A DNA stretch of 48,818 bases, from the IMG/VR virus record IMGVR_UViG_3300006735_000055, positions 1-48,818 of that record, one strand, 5' to 3'. Made by a program: the position numbers and the translations under genes. Positions within the stretch are counted from its first letter, which is position 1, and every line of letters begins with the position of its first letter. Positions 28,258-36,251 of the stretch are shown here, one piece after another. The notes below the pieces were generated by a model that was not told the origin of the DNA, did no database searches, and saw nothing but the letters and a program-made list of their open reading frames with translations. The DNA is from a virus.

Positions 28258-29030
28258 TGACAAAACAACATATTTCGTTTTCAGAATTGAAAACTTGGGC
28301 AGAATGCCCACATAAACATAAACTAAAATATATTCAAGGCATTAACGGATTTACCGGAAATGCCTTTACTGCATTTGGAACAGCGATTCATAGTGTATGC
28401 GAGTTTATCGCAAAGGGCGAATTAGACCCAATTGATTATGATGAGCATTTCGATTTAGCATTTCTCTGTGAACTAAAGAAACTGGAAGAAAAACCAGAAA
28501 ACAAAATGATTGCAGATATGCGACAGCAGGGGAGAGAAATTTCCCCTTCTGTTTTTCCTCAACTCAAGAGCCATTTTGGCGACTACGAGGTGTTTTCAAC
28601 AGAAGAAATGCTTTATGAGACAATTGAGGAACTAACATACAAATGGCATCTCAAGGGCTTTATTGATCTAGTTATAAAAACTCCAGACGGAAAGTATCAC
28701 ATTCTTGATTGGAAATCTTGTAGTTGGGGCTGGGACGCTAAAAAGCGTTCTGAGAAGTTGGTGACTTATCAATTAACTCTGTATAAAAAATTCTTCTGCA
28801 AGAAACACAACATAGACCCAAGTGAAGTTGAAACTCACTTTGGCCTACTCAAGAGAACAGCAAAAACAGATAAGGTGGAGATATTTAGAGTTACATCCGG
28901 CGCTCGTAAAACAAAGAACGCAACAAAATTATTAACTGATGGATGCAGAACAATAAAAGCGGGAAATTTTGTTAAGAACCGAACTTCCTGTCAATTCTGT
29001 GAATTCAAGCACACGGAGCACTGTCCATAA
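28257..29030 (+). CDS. PD-(D/E)XK nuclease with four-cysteine motif (Cas4/AddB-like)
   Basis: 257 residues. The opening ISFSELKTWAECPHKHKLKYI with C17, then GTAIHSVCE, GFIDLVI and ILDWKS give the RecB-type PD-(D/E)XK core. C245, C248 and C256 at the end, with C17, match the four-cysteine iron-sulfur arrangement of Cas4, AddB and Dna2. Likely a 5'-3' exonuclease in recombination or DNA repair; phage Cas4-like proteins are known. GGAGG at 28249-28253 sets the start. A lone Cas4 here has no CRISPR genes beside it. Confidence 0.85.
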   Translation: MTKQHISFSELKTWAECPHKHKLKYIQGINGFTGNAFTAFGTAIHSVCEFIAKGELDPIDYDEHFDLAFLCELKKLEEKPENKMIADMRQQGREISPSVFPQLKSHFGDYEVFSTEEMLYETIEELTYKWHLKGFIDLVIKTPDGKYHILDWKSCSWGWDAKKRSEKLVTYQLTLYKKFFCKKHNIDPSEVETHFGLLKRTAKTDKVEIFRVTSGARKTKNATKLLTDGCRTIKAGNFVKNRTSCQFCEFKHTEHCP

Positions 29031-29031
29031 T

Positions 29032-29322
29032 ATGTATAAGCCATTACCAGAATTCATAACAATACAAAATTCACCTATACACGGTTTGGGCTTGTTTGCA
29101 ACACAAACTATAGACGAAGGAACAGTATTGGGAATAACCCACCTAAAAGACAATAGGTTCGAAGATGGGTACATCAGAACTCCTCTGGGAGGTTTCTTCA
29201 ATCACTCCGATAATCCAAATTGCGAATGTTATAAAGATGGAGATTTTTTGAAATTAAAAACAATCAGAACAATCCACTCTGATGAAGAAATAACAGTAAA
29301 GTATTGGCTTTACGAAATATAA
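29032..29322 (+). CDS. SET-domain protein (lysine methyltransferase-like)
   Basis: 96 residues from ATG 29032, just after the nuclease stop. An in-frame ATG at 28969 is within the nuclease gene and less likely. HGLGLFA (17-23), GGFFNHSDNPNC (53-64) and EEITVKYW (85-92) are the SET core: the GxG cofactor strand, the NHxxxPN knot and the final catalytic Tyr region (Y91). No pre- or post-SET cysteine clusters. SET enzymes methylate protein lysines with S-adenosylmethionine. A stand-alone minimal SET in a phage could modify host or virion proteins. Confidence 0.8.
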   Translation: MYKPLPEFITIQNSPIHGLGLFATQTIDEGTVLGITHLKDNRFEDGYIRTPLGGFFNHSDNPNCECYKDGDFLKLKTIRTIHSDEEITVKYWLYEI

Positions 29323-29343
29323 ATAAAAAAAATATTTTTTCCC

Positions 29344-29372
29344 TTGACTTTCCCTTCAGTAAATGTTATATT
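29344..29372 (+). promoter_or_regulatory. sigma70-type promoter
   Basis: TTGACT 29344-29349, 17-bp spacer, TATATT 29367-29372. A TATAAATA sequence also lies at 29318-29325 over the previous stop. Drives the glycosyltransferases. Confidence 0.65.
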
Positions 29373-29402
29373 ATAATAATATAATGTACAAAAAGGAAAT
29401 TT

Positions 29403-30662
29403 ATGTCCAAAAAAATAAAAGTTATAACCATAAGTGACCATCCGCTTTCCCCGTCGGGCGTTGGTACACAGACGAAGTATGTTTGTGAGGCTTTGCTAAA
29501 GTCAGGCAAATTTGAAATACTTTCCCTCGGCGGGGCTATGAAGCACAATGATTATACCCCAATTACGGTTGACCCTCACGGTGAAGATTGGAGAGTAATA
29601 CCGGTTGATGGATACGGAACACAAGAGATGATCCGATCTGTTATACGAAACGAGAAGCCCGACATGCTTTGGATCATGACTGATCCTCGATTCTATGAAT
29701 GGTTGTGGGCTATTGAAAACGAAATAAGAGCACTGTGTCCTATCGTGTATTATCATGTATGGGATAATTATCCATATCCGCAATTCAACCAAAAATACTA
29801 TGAGTCAAACGATCATATTGCTTGTATTTCTAAGTTGACTCATGATGTAGTAAGGAATGTAGCACCAGATACACCTTCGAGTTATGTTCCTCACGCTGTA
29901 GATTCTTCAATATTCAAGCCACTAACAAAAGAAGGTCGCTTGAAGTTACGTGAAGAGAACATGGACCCTCGAGATAAAGATAAAGTTATCTTTTTTTGGA
30001 ACAACCGCAATGCTCGCCGTAAACACTCAGGAACCTTGATTTGGTGGTTCAGTGAATGGATAAAAGATCGTGGCCTTCAAGACAAAGCCCAGTTGTTATT
30101 ACATACTGACCCTCGAGATCCGCACGGACAAGACCTTGAAGCAATTATTCAGAGAGTTGGTCTTACCAATAGAGAGATTCTTTTATCAACTCAAAAGGTA
30201 TCACAAGAGCAAATGTCTATTTTTTATAATCTTGTTGATGTTACAGTCAACATCTCAGACGCTGAAGGCTTTGGTCTTTCAACTCTGGAATCACTTGCTT
30301 GTGGAACTCCAATTATTGCAACTATGACTGGCGGCTTACAAGAGCAAGTTGTCGGTGAGGATACTTATGGTGTTCCGCTCTTCCCTGTTGCAAAAGCAAT
30401 TATCGGTTCCCAGTCGGTTCCTTATATTTATGAAGATCGAGTTAGTAAAGACCATTTCATGTCTGCCTTGAGTAACATGTATGATCTTGGCCAAGATGCT
30501 CGTTTAGAGATGGGCTTGAAAGGCGCTCGACATGTACAATCCAACTACAACTTCAATGACTTTGCCCAACAGTGGGTTGATCTCATGCTTGAAGTACACG
30601 AGAAAGAAGGTTCTTGGGATTCAAGACACCACAATACGATCACATTCAAGGAGATAGCGTGA
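29403..30662 (+). CDS. GT-B glycosyltransferase (GT4-like)
   Basis: 419 residues, AAAAAGGAAA upstream. N-terminal SPSGVGTQTKYV, a middle HAVDSSIFKPL typical of the hinge of GT4 enzymes, and the donor motif EGFGLSTLESLACGTPIIAT (E-x7-E). Retaining GT-B enzymes of this family transfer sugars from nucleotide donors. Paired with the next gene, and with PMM and a nucleotidyltransferase upstream, it likely modifies envelope, virion or DNA. The closing 4 bases overlap the next gene. Confidence 0.88.
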   Translation: MSKKIKVITISDHPLSPSGVGTQTKYVCEALLKSGKFEILSLGGAMKHNDYTPITVDPHGEDWRVIPVDGYGTQEMIRSVIRNEKPDMLWIMTDPRFYEWLWAIENEIRALCPIVYYHVWDNYPYPQFNQKYYESNDHIACISKLTHDVVRNVAPDTPSSYVPHAVDSSIFKPLTKEGRLKLREENMDPRDKDKVIFFWNNRNARRKHSGTLIWWFSEWIKDRGLQDKAQLLLHTDPRDPHGQDLEAIIQRVGLTNREILLSTQKVSQEQMSIFYNLVDVTVNISDAEGFGLSTLESLACGTPIIATMTGGLQEQVVGEDTYGVPLFPVAKAIIGSQSVPYIYEDRVSKDHFMSALSNMYDLGQDARLEMGLKGARHVQSNYNFNDFAQQWVDLMLEVHEKEGSWDSRHHNTITFKEIA

Positions 30663-31867
30663 AAAAGAAGATATTTGTAAGGGCTCCAACCCTCAGTCAA
30701 TCTGGTTATGGAGAGCAATCTCGTTTTGCTCTCAGAGCATTGAGATCCAGAGAAGATCTATTTGATGTTTATATCCAACCAATACCATGGGGTCAAACAG
30801 GCTGGATTTGGGAAGACAATGAGTTTCGTCAATGGATGGATCAAAGAATTACAGAAACTCAAATATTGATTCAACAGCAAAAACTTCAACCAGACGCAAG
30901 TCTTCAGATTACTATCCCAAATGAATTTGAGCGTATTTGTCCTATCAACATTGGTTTTACGGCAGGGATGGAGACAACAAAGGTTGCTCCTGCTTGGATT
31001 GAGAAAGGAAACATAATGGATAAGATCCTCGTTGTCTCCAGTCACTCAAAGAACTCGTATGTTAATACAACATATCCATCTAAAGATCCTCAAACTGGTG
31101 AATCCATAAGCACGAAACTTCAGACCCCAATTGAAGTGACTTGGGAGTCCACTCCACAAGCACCTGCTGAAGAAATCCCCGGATTAGATATGAAAACAAA
31201 GTTCAATTTTCTTATGGTTTCTCAAATGGGCCCTAGAAAGAACTTTTCAAATGCAATCGGTTGGTGGATTGAAGAATTTATTGATCAGAACGTAGGTCTA
31301 ATTGTGAAAACAAATCACCGTGGAAACAGCCGTATGGATTTAGAAGCCACTGAAGGAGCGCTAAAGGGTCTCCTTGCGCTTTATCCTGATCGTAAGTGTA
31401 AGGTGTATCTGCTTCACGGAGATCTCTCTGCAGGGCAAATGACGAGCCTTTATACACACTCTAACGTAAAGGGTATCATCAACATTGCTCACGGTGAAGG
31501 TTTTGGTCTTCCATTGTTTGAGGCTGCTAGAGCAGGGCTACCAATAATTACTGTTGGTTGGTCTGGACAACTTGACTTTTTACACCATGATGGGGTCGAT
31601 TATTTCCAAAGTGTTGACTATACAATAGCCCCTGTGCAACGAGAGGCGGTTTGGAATGGTGTGGTGGAACCAGATTCTATGTGGGCACATGCTGACCAAG
31701 GCTCTTATAAGATGGCCCTTCGTAAATTCCGCAAGGAACACAGGAAGGCAAAAACCACAGCCAATAAACTCAAGAAAATTATAGAGAAGAAATTCTCAGA
31801 TGAAAAATTATACGCAACATTTTGCGATCAAGTATCGGATCTCTTTGAGACCAAGGAACAAGAATGA
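30659..31867 (+). CDS. GT-B glycosyltransferase (GT4-like), second copy
   Basis: 402 residues from GTG 30659, with AAGGAGA before it; the upstream in-frame ATG 30614 lies inside the previous gene. SQSGYGEQSRFAL opening, FLMVSQMGPRKN hinge strand, and donor motif GEGFGLPLFEAARAGLPIIT. Similar in layout to its neighbour but clearly diverged. The GTGA overlap indicates coupled translation. The C-terminal about 50 residues are helical and lysine-rich. Confidence 0.88.
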   Translation: MKKKIFVRAPTLSQSGYGEQSRFALRALRSREDLFDVYIQPIPWGQTGWIWEDNEFRQWMDQRITETQILIQQQKLQPDASLQITIPNEFERICPINIGFTAGMETTKVAPAWIEKGNIMDKILVVSSHSKNSYVNTTYPSKDPQTGESISTKLQTPIEVTWESTPQAPAEEIPGLDMKTKFNFLMVSQMGPRKNFSNAIGWWIEEFIDQNVGLIVKTNHRGNSRMDLEATEGALKGLLALYPDRKCKVYLLHGDLSAGQMTSLYTHSNVKGIINIAHGEGFGLPLFEAARAGLPIITVGWSGQLDFLHHDGVDYFQSVDYTIAPVQREAVWNGVVEPDSMWAHADQGSYKMALRKFRKEHRKAKTTANKLKKIIEKKFSDEKLYATFCDQVSDLFETKEQE

Positions 31868-32058
31868 ACTATAAATTATCAAACCAAGCCGTCGGAGCAA
31901 TCATGATGGCGCTCCAAAATTCCCTAATGGAACAGACCGATATCGTGCCTGTTCTTGGAAACTTTGAGATTCAAATCGATGATTCAAATCAACTTGTGGT
32001 TATGAACCCACCAGTGGTCAAGTCATCCGGCGAAGACATCGAGACGAGTGTTCAATAA
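31864..32058 (+). CDS. hypothetical small protein
   Basis: 64 residues, ATGA-coupled to the glycosyltransferase. LSNQAVGAIMMALQNSLMEQ is a short helix followed by strands (GNFEIQIDDSNQLVVMN). I recall similar short proteins in marine T4-like phages. No known role. Confidence 0.65.
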   Translation: MNYKLSNQAVGAIMMALQNSLMEQTDIVPVLGNFEIQIDDSNQLVVMNPPVVKSSGEDIETSVQ

Positions 32059-32321
32059 TGCCTAAATACGTTTACAAATGTAACGATTGTGAAGGTCATT
32101 TTGAGGTCTACCACGGTATGTCTGAGGAGCAAGATTCTTGTGTCCTTTGTTCCGGGGTAGGCCTCTATAGGGTTCCGCAAATGCCCCACATAAAGCGTCA
32201 AGAAGTTTCAAAGAGTGGTAAGGTAGGCGATGAAGTGAAAGCCGCTATCGAGGAAAATAGAGCCATTCTAAAGGACGCTAAAAAAGAAAGAAAAAAGGAT
32301 TATTACCGTGATGACAATTGA
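32058..32321 (+). CDS. FmdB-type zinc-ribbon protein
   Basis: 87 residues. The opening MPKYVYKCNDCEGHFE and CVLC make two CxxC knuckles (residues about 8-11 and 33-36), the FmdB/CxxC zinc-ribbon pattern. The remainder is a charged helix. Such proteins are thought to be small regulators; common in phages between structural genes. Overlaps neighbours by one and 11 bases. Confidence 0.75.
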   Translation: MPKYVYKCNDCEGHFEVYHGMSEEQDSCVLCSGVGLYRVPQMPHIKRQEVSKSGKVGDEVKAAIEENRAILKDAKKERKKDYYRDDN

Positions 32322-32697
32322 AATATGGCTTGGTATAGCCCTTGTTTTCTCTAGTTTAATAAATGTTGTTTTGTTTTGGCTAGCAGCCAAGCAATCCATA
32401 AGACTCTCCTATATATCAGAGAATATTGATGATTTATTAGAGATAATTGAAAATTATAAAAACCATCTAAAAAAGATATATGAGATGGAGATGTTCTATG
32501 GTGACGAAACCTTAGAATTTCTCATGGACCACACAAGGTCCTTTATAGATATACTCGAAACAGAGTATGGAGATATTAGTTTTATCTCCGAACCACTACA
32601 AATAGAATATGAAGAGGAAGAAGAAATTGCCGAAGAAACGATCAACCAAAAAGAAAAAGATGTATTTTACGCAGGATCACGAAAACGCGATTCTTAG
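32311..32697 (+). CDS. membrane-anchored coiled-coil protein
   Basis: 128 residues from ATG 32311 (AAGGAT upstream, GTG 32308 just before). One hydrophobic segment (IEIWLGIALVFSSLINVVLFWL) near the N-terminus, then a charged helix and an acidic, basic-ending tail. The last 89 bases overlap the sigma factor gene in another frame. Role unknown. Confidence 0.55.
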   Translation: MTIEIWLGIALVFSSLINVVLFWLAAKQSIRLSYISENIDDLLEIIENYKNHLKKIYEMEMFYGDETLEFLMDHTRSFIDILETEYGDISFISEPLQIEYEEEEEIAEETINQKEKDVFYAGSRKRDS

Positions 32698-33319
32698 ATA
32701 CTGCACAACAGAAAACAGAGCAGAGAAAGAAGTACTATATGAAAACCTAATCCAACCAGCCTTTAATCAGATGGTTGATAAGATTGTATTCTCGTATAAA
32801 TTCACCTCTCTCCCCAATATTGATGAATTACGCATGGAATGCAAAGTGTGGCTCACAACCATATTAGATAAGTATGACCCAAATAGAGGGTCAAAAGCCT
32901 TCTCTTATTTCAGTGTTATAACAAAGAACTGGTTCATTCACAAAGTAAAAAGAAACACAAAACGTCTCCAAAGAGAAGTCCCATACGAAGAAGCCGAGTT
33001 GGAACTTGAAACAACATTCGTAGATCCCGGAGATCAATATTACAGAGAAAGAGTATCCCAAGAGTTTTGGCAGAAGTTATGGAATGAAATAGAATCTTGG
33101 AATGTGGATTTTGAGAAAGAATCAGAAAAAAGAGTATACGAAGCAGTAAAAATTGTTTTATCATCGGTTGATGATATCGAAATATTCAACAAAAAAGCAG
33201 TATACTTATACTTACGTGAGTTGACCGGTATGAACACAAAACAGATTGTAACTCAACTCAATAAAATGAGAACAAAATATAGAGACTTCAAATCTGAGTG
33301 GGACAACGGCAAAATTTGA
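32609..33319 (+). CDS. gp55-like late sigma factor
   Basis: 236 residues from ATG 32609; ATG 32660 is an alternative that drops a lysine-rich leader. NEMVDKIV-like NQMVDKIVFSYKFTSLPNID, ECKVWLTTILDKYDPNRGSKA and FSYFSVITKNWFIHKVKRN are the sigma region 2 segment seen in T4 gp55 family members: DNA melting and core binding. As in T4 it would redirect host RNA polymerase to late genes, which here follow immediately (33633 onward). It overlaps the preceding gene. The family call is strong; promoter specificity is not known. Confidence 0.88.
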   Translation: MKRKKKLPKKRSTKKKKMYFTQDHENAILRYCTTENRAEKEVLYENLIQPAFNQMVDKIVFSYKFTSLPNIDELRMECKVWLTTILDKYDPNRGSKAFSYFSVITKNWFIHKVKRNTKRLQREVPYEEAELELETTFVDPGDQYYRERVSQEFWQKLWNEIESWNVDFEKESEKRVYEAVKIVLSSVDDIEIFNKKAVYLYLRELTGMNTKQIVTQLNKMRTKYRDFKSEWDNGKI

Positions 33320-33338
33320 GTAAAACCTAATTAGTTAT

Positions 33339-33629
33339 ATGAAAAGCAAAAAGCACATAGAGAAAGCCATCCAGAATATTGAAGAAGACCGCGAGATAAC
33401 GAGAGAGTTGCTTGATGATGCAATCAAGTGGCTAGCCGTTGACGATGGTCGTCACCAAACAATAGGTATGACCTTGGCCAAATACGTTGAGACCCTGCAA
33501 CGCTCGAACGAGCAGTTGGTCAAATTGTGTTCTCTGATGTCTAAGCAGGAATCATCTGATGAACTTTCGGAAAAAGACTTTGCTCAAATTTTTGATCAAA
33601 TTCAAAACTCCGAACAAAAGGACGACTAG
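33339..33629 (+). CDS. hypothetical small helical protein
   Basis: 96 residues, entirely helical in appearance; TLAKYVETLQRSNEQLVKL is a pattern I recall from marine T4-like phages. CTAATTAG just upstream and no clear binding site. It sits between the late sigma factor and the tail lysozyme. Confidence 0.65.
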   Translation: MKSKKHIEKAIQNIEEDREITRELLDDAIKWLAVDDGRHQTIGMTLAKYVETLQRSNEQLVKLCSLMSKQESSDELSEKDFAQIFDQIQNSEQKDD

Positions 33630-33632
33630 AAT

Positions 33633-35297
33633 ATGTCGAGTAGGTATGTATCAAATTCTTCAACAGAATTGGTAAAAATCAAAAATAGATTATCGGATAC
33701 CGAAACTAAATCTCGGCTGGATTTGAATGATAATATAGATACGTTTCGCGGTATTGTTTTTGTTGCAGACACTCGGAGTGCTTTCGCAAGAGCATTCCGT
33801 AGACTTCTTGGAGACGTGAATGAAAAACTTAAAGAATTTCAGCCCAAAGAAGCGATTCTAAATAAAAGAAACGACCCAGAGTTGGTAGCCGATGGTGATG
33901 AGGGGAATTATTATCAAGTTTACGTTTATTTTATCGATGAAGACTCCCCAGCCAAAGACCCCAGAACAGAAGCCCAAGGAAGTGCAGCATATTGGGCTAA
34001 AGTAAAGAAACTAAACAGAGCATTGGTGCCCAAAAAAGTCAATGGATCGATATCAAAACCAGAAAACGAGTCCGAATATAAGTTCAAGTTTTTGAAAGGC
34101 GGACCCCGAAGAAACGAATGGTACTCAGGTATAGCGCTCTATCGGGAGCCACACCAAGAAGATGATGACTTCTTCGCAAACCTTTTTAACAACCAAAACC
34201 GACAAGGTAGCAACAATAGTGGTGGTAACCAAGGTGGCGGTGGCGGTAACCAAGGTGGTGGAGGTTCCGGAGGTTCCGGAGCAGGATTCCGACCCGGAGA
34301 AAATATACAAAAACCAGTGCTTCCCCCTGACGTTGAGCAATTACCAAACGCAGGAATCTTTCATTGGGAATGCGTGAGCAATAAACTTACTTGGGTCAAT
34401 GGTGAAAGGACTAATTATATCGATGATACGGTTCATGAAGATCGAAGAACAGATATATTACTAGCATCAAACGCGAATACTTCTGCAGCCACCGATGTTG
34501 GTGGATATCTAGATGTTGATGATGGTACAGGACTCAACTTGCGCGTTGCGAACTATATCTCATATCAAGATGTAAAAGACAAATTACCTTGGTTCGAAAT
34601 TGAAAGATACCGCAGGACCGTAATAGCATACGAATCACTATCCAGAGGATATCTTGGTCAGAATCCCGAGGGTTACTTGGGTGCTTATCAAATGGGTTAT
34701 GATGCCATGAGAAACTCTGGTTTTTTACCCGGTATCCCCGCCGCTGAATATAATCGAATTAAAAGAGAAAACGGAAACTATACTTTAACGACAACCGCAA
34801 AGATGATGTTAGCAGCCGATTGGGATAGTCAAATGGCTAAAGATAGATGGGGTGAACCATATGCTCTACACATGCAGACACTCAAAGCCGCCTACGCTGC
34901 AGCACCTGACCGCGCGGCACAAAAGATTATTGAGGAGCAGACCCGACAATATTTCAAGGATAACCCCGAAGCCCAAGATAATATGTTCGCTACATATACA
35001 ATATCTCGGCTTCATCATATGGAATGGCAGGGCTTGGTAGACCTATCTGATCCTATAATGATGCACGCGCATTCAATGGGAACTCACTTAAGAGGTTTTG
35101 GTAGTGATTCTAAAGTATCAATTTGGTGGGAAGACCGTCAATATGGTAAGGGCTTGTACGCCTATGTAAGGGATGGGATCGATTCAGAAGACGACTATGG
35201 TACTAAATTTTCCTCGTATTATCGAAAAGGCGCAAAAGGCTGGCTAGAGAAGAATGGAGACCCCTGTGTAAGTCCAAACTCTGGTGGTAACCCCTAG
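33633..35297 (+). CDS. gp5-like tail lysozyme/baseplate hub protein
   Basis: 554 residues. N-terminal domain (about 1-180) probably the structural hub part. A Gly/Asn-rich linker (about 187-222) follows. Further on, ERYRRTVIAYESLSRGYLG and GYLGAYQMGYDAM (about 325-360) resemble a lysozyme or transglycosylase fold with Glu in AYES as candidate catalytic residue. The end is aromatic and charged. A hub protein carrying a murein hydrolase is a T4 gp5-like arrangement, and its place before gp25/gp6-like genes supports that. It would puncture and cut the cell wall during entry. Catalysis is inferred. Confidence 0.7.
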   Translation: MSSRYVSNSSTELVKIKNRLSDTETKSRLDLNDNIDTFRGIVFVADTRSAFARAFRRLLGDVNEKLKEFQPKEAILNKRNDPELVADGDEGNYYQVYVYFIDEDSPAKDPRTEAQGSAAYWAKVKKLNRALVPKKVNGSISKPENESEYKFKFLKGGPRRNEWYSGIALYREPHQEDDDFFANLFNNQNRQGSNNSGGNQGGGGGNQGGGGSGGSGAGFRPGENIQKPVLPPDVEQLPNAGIFHWECVSNKLTWVNGERTNYIDDTVHEDRRTDILLASNANTSAATDVGGYLDVDDGTGLNLRVANYISYQDVKDKLPWFEIERYRRTVIAYESLSRGYLGQNPEGYLGAYQMGYDAMRNSGFLPGIPAAEYNRIKRENGNYTLTTTAKMMLAADWDSQMAKDRWGEPYALHMQTLKAAYAAAPDRAAQKIIEEQTRQYFKDNPEAQDNMFATYTISRLHHMEWQGLVDLSDPIMMHAHSMGTHLRGFGSDSKVSIWWEDRQYGKGLYAYVRDGIDSEDDYGTKFSSYYRKGAKGWLEKNGDPCVSPNSGGNP

Positions 35298-35318
35298 AAC
35301 ACATGATAGGAGAAGATT

Positions 35319-36251
35319 ATGAGCAATAAAATCCCAATAGATTCGTTTACCAAAGGGTTCTTGAACACATACCTAAATGAGCAACTTAAAGAACCAAAAA
35401 AACTCTCGGGAGAAAACTGGATTCAATCCGAGAACAATTCTTATATTAGACTTGGTAGAGATAGATACGGAGGCCCATCGGAGGGTTATGGTTCTTTAGC
35501 CCAAGGTAACTGTGGCGCTATTGACTTGTTCGTTGGTGCAGCAGCCAATAGGTTTGGAACCGCCGAGGACAAGAAAAAATCTTTAATGAATCCAAACTTC
35601 TTAGCAGATGCAGGAAGGATTTATATATCTCAGCGATGTGATATTGATACATATTTTGGTATAACTTCTGGTACAGAAATGACCCCACCCGAAGGCAGAT
35701 CAGGTATCGGCTTGAAGGCAGATCAAATTAGAGTATTTGCTGGCCAGCATTTGAAACTTGTAACAGGGAAGGCTGCTGGTAACGGCTTTGGTTCTCAAGG
35801 CGCACCAAACAACCTAGGGGGACCATCCGATGGAGGTGGTCGTATTGAATTTATTGTTGGAAACAATACTCAACCAGTGTTTGAGGGACCTTTTACAGTA
35901 CCAGTTCTACAGCCCGTACCACTTGGGAACAATTTGGAAAAACTTTTGAAAGAAATTATCTCTCTAATATCAAGCCTGAGATCGATAGTGAGTAATAACA
36001 CTAGCCACATTCAAGAAGTTGCACAGGCACTAATGGGGCATTACCACACGGACACACCCCAACCTTTACCCGGTATCTCACTTCCAAGCCCACAAATAAT
36101 TGCTAGAATGATGCCGTTACTTGGTAAGTCCATATCCCAAGACACAATTGGAATTGAATTGCAAAAATTCAATAAAAAAATAACCAACCTTAACCACTTA
36201 GACCCAGAAGGGGCACAGTACATTTTGAGTTCGGGAGTATATACAACATGA
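35319..36251 (+). CDS. virion structural protein, baseplate-associated
   Basis: 310 residues with AGGAG before ATG. Strand-rich segments such as GRIYISQRCDIDTYFGI and GIGLKADQIRVFAGQHLKL are reminiscent of the repeating strands of gp5/VgrG-type puncture proteins. A helical part follows (KEIISLISSLRSIVSNNT). Its position between the lysozyme and giant structural gene suggests a spike or central baseplate part. No exact family recognised. Overlaps the next gene by 4 bases. Confidence 0.6.
   Translation: MSNKIPIDSFTKGFLNTYLNEQLKEPKKLSGENWIQSENNSYIRLGRDRYGGPSEGYGSLAQGNCGAIDLFVGAAANRFGTAEDKKKSLMNPNFLADAGRIYISQRCDIDTYFGITSGTEMTPPEGRSGIGLKADQIRVFAGQHLKLVTGKAAGNGFGSQGAPNNLGGPSDGGGRIEFIVGNNTQPVFEGPFTVPVLQPVPLGNNLEKLLKEIISLISSLRSIVSNNTSHIQEVAQALMGHYHTDTPQPLPGISLPSPQIIARMMPLLGKSISQDTIGIELQKFNKKITNLNHLDPEGAQYILSSGVYTT

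Noticed and set aside
29310-29340. A/T run after the SET gene as a terminator
   Set aside because: AAAAAAAATATTTTTT can pair but has no GC stem; too weak to call.
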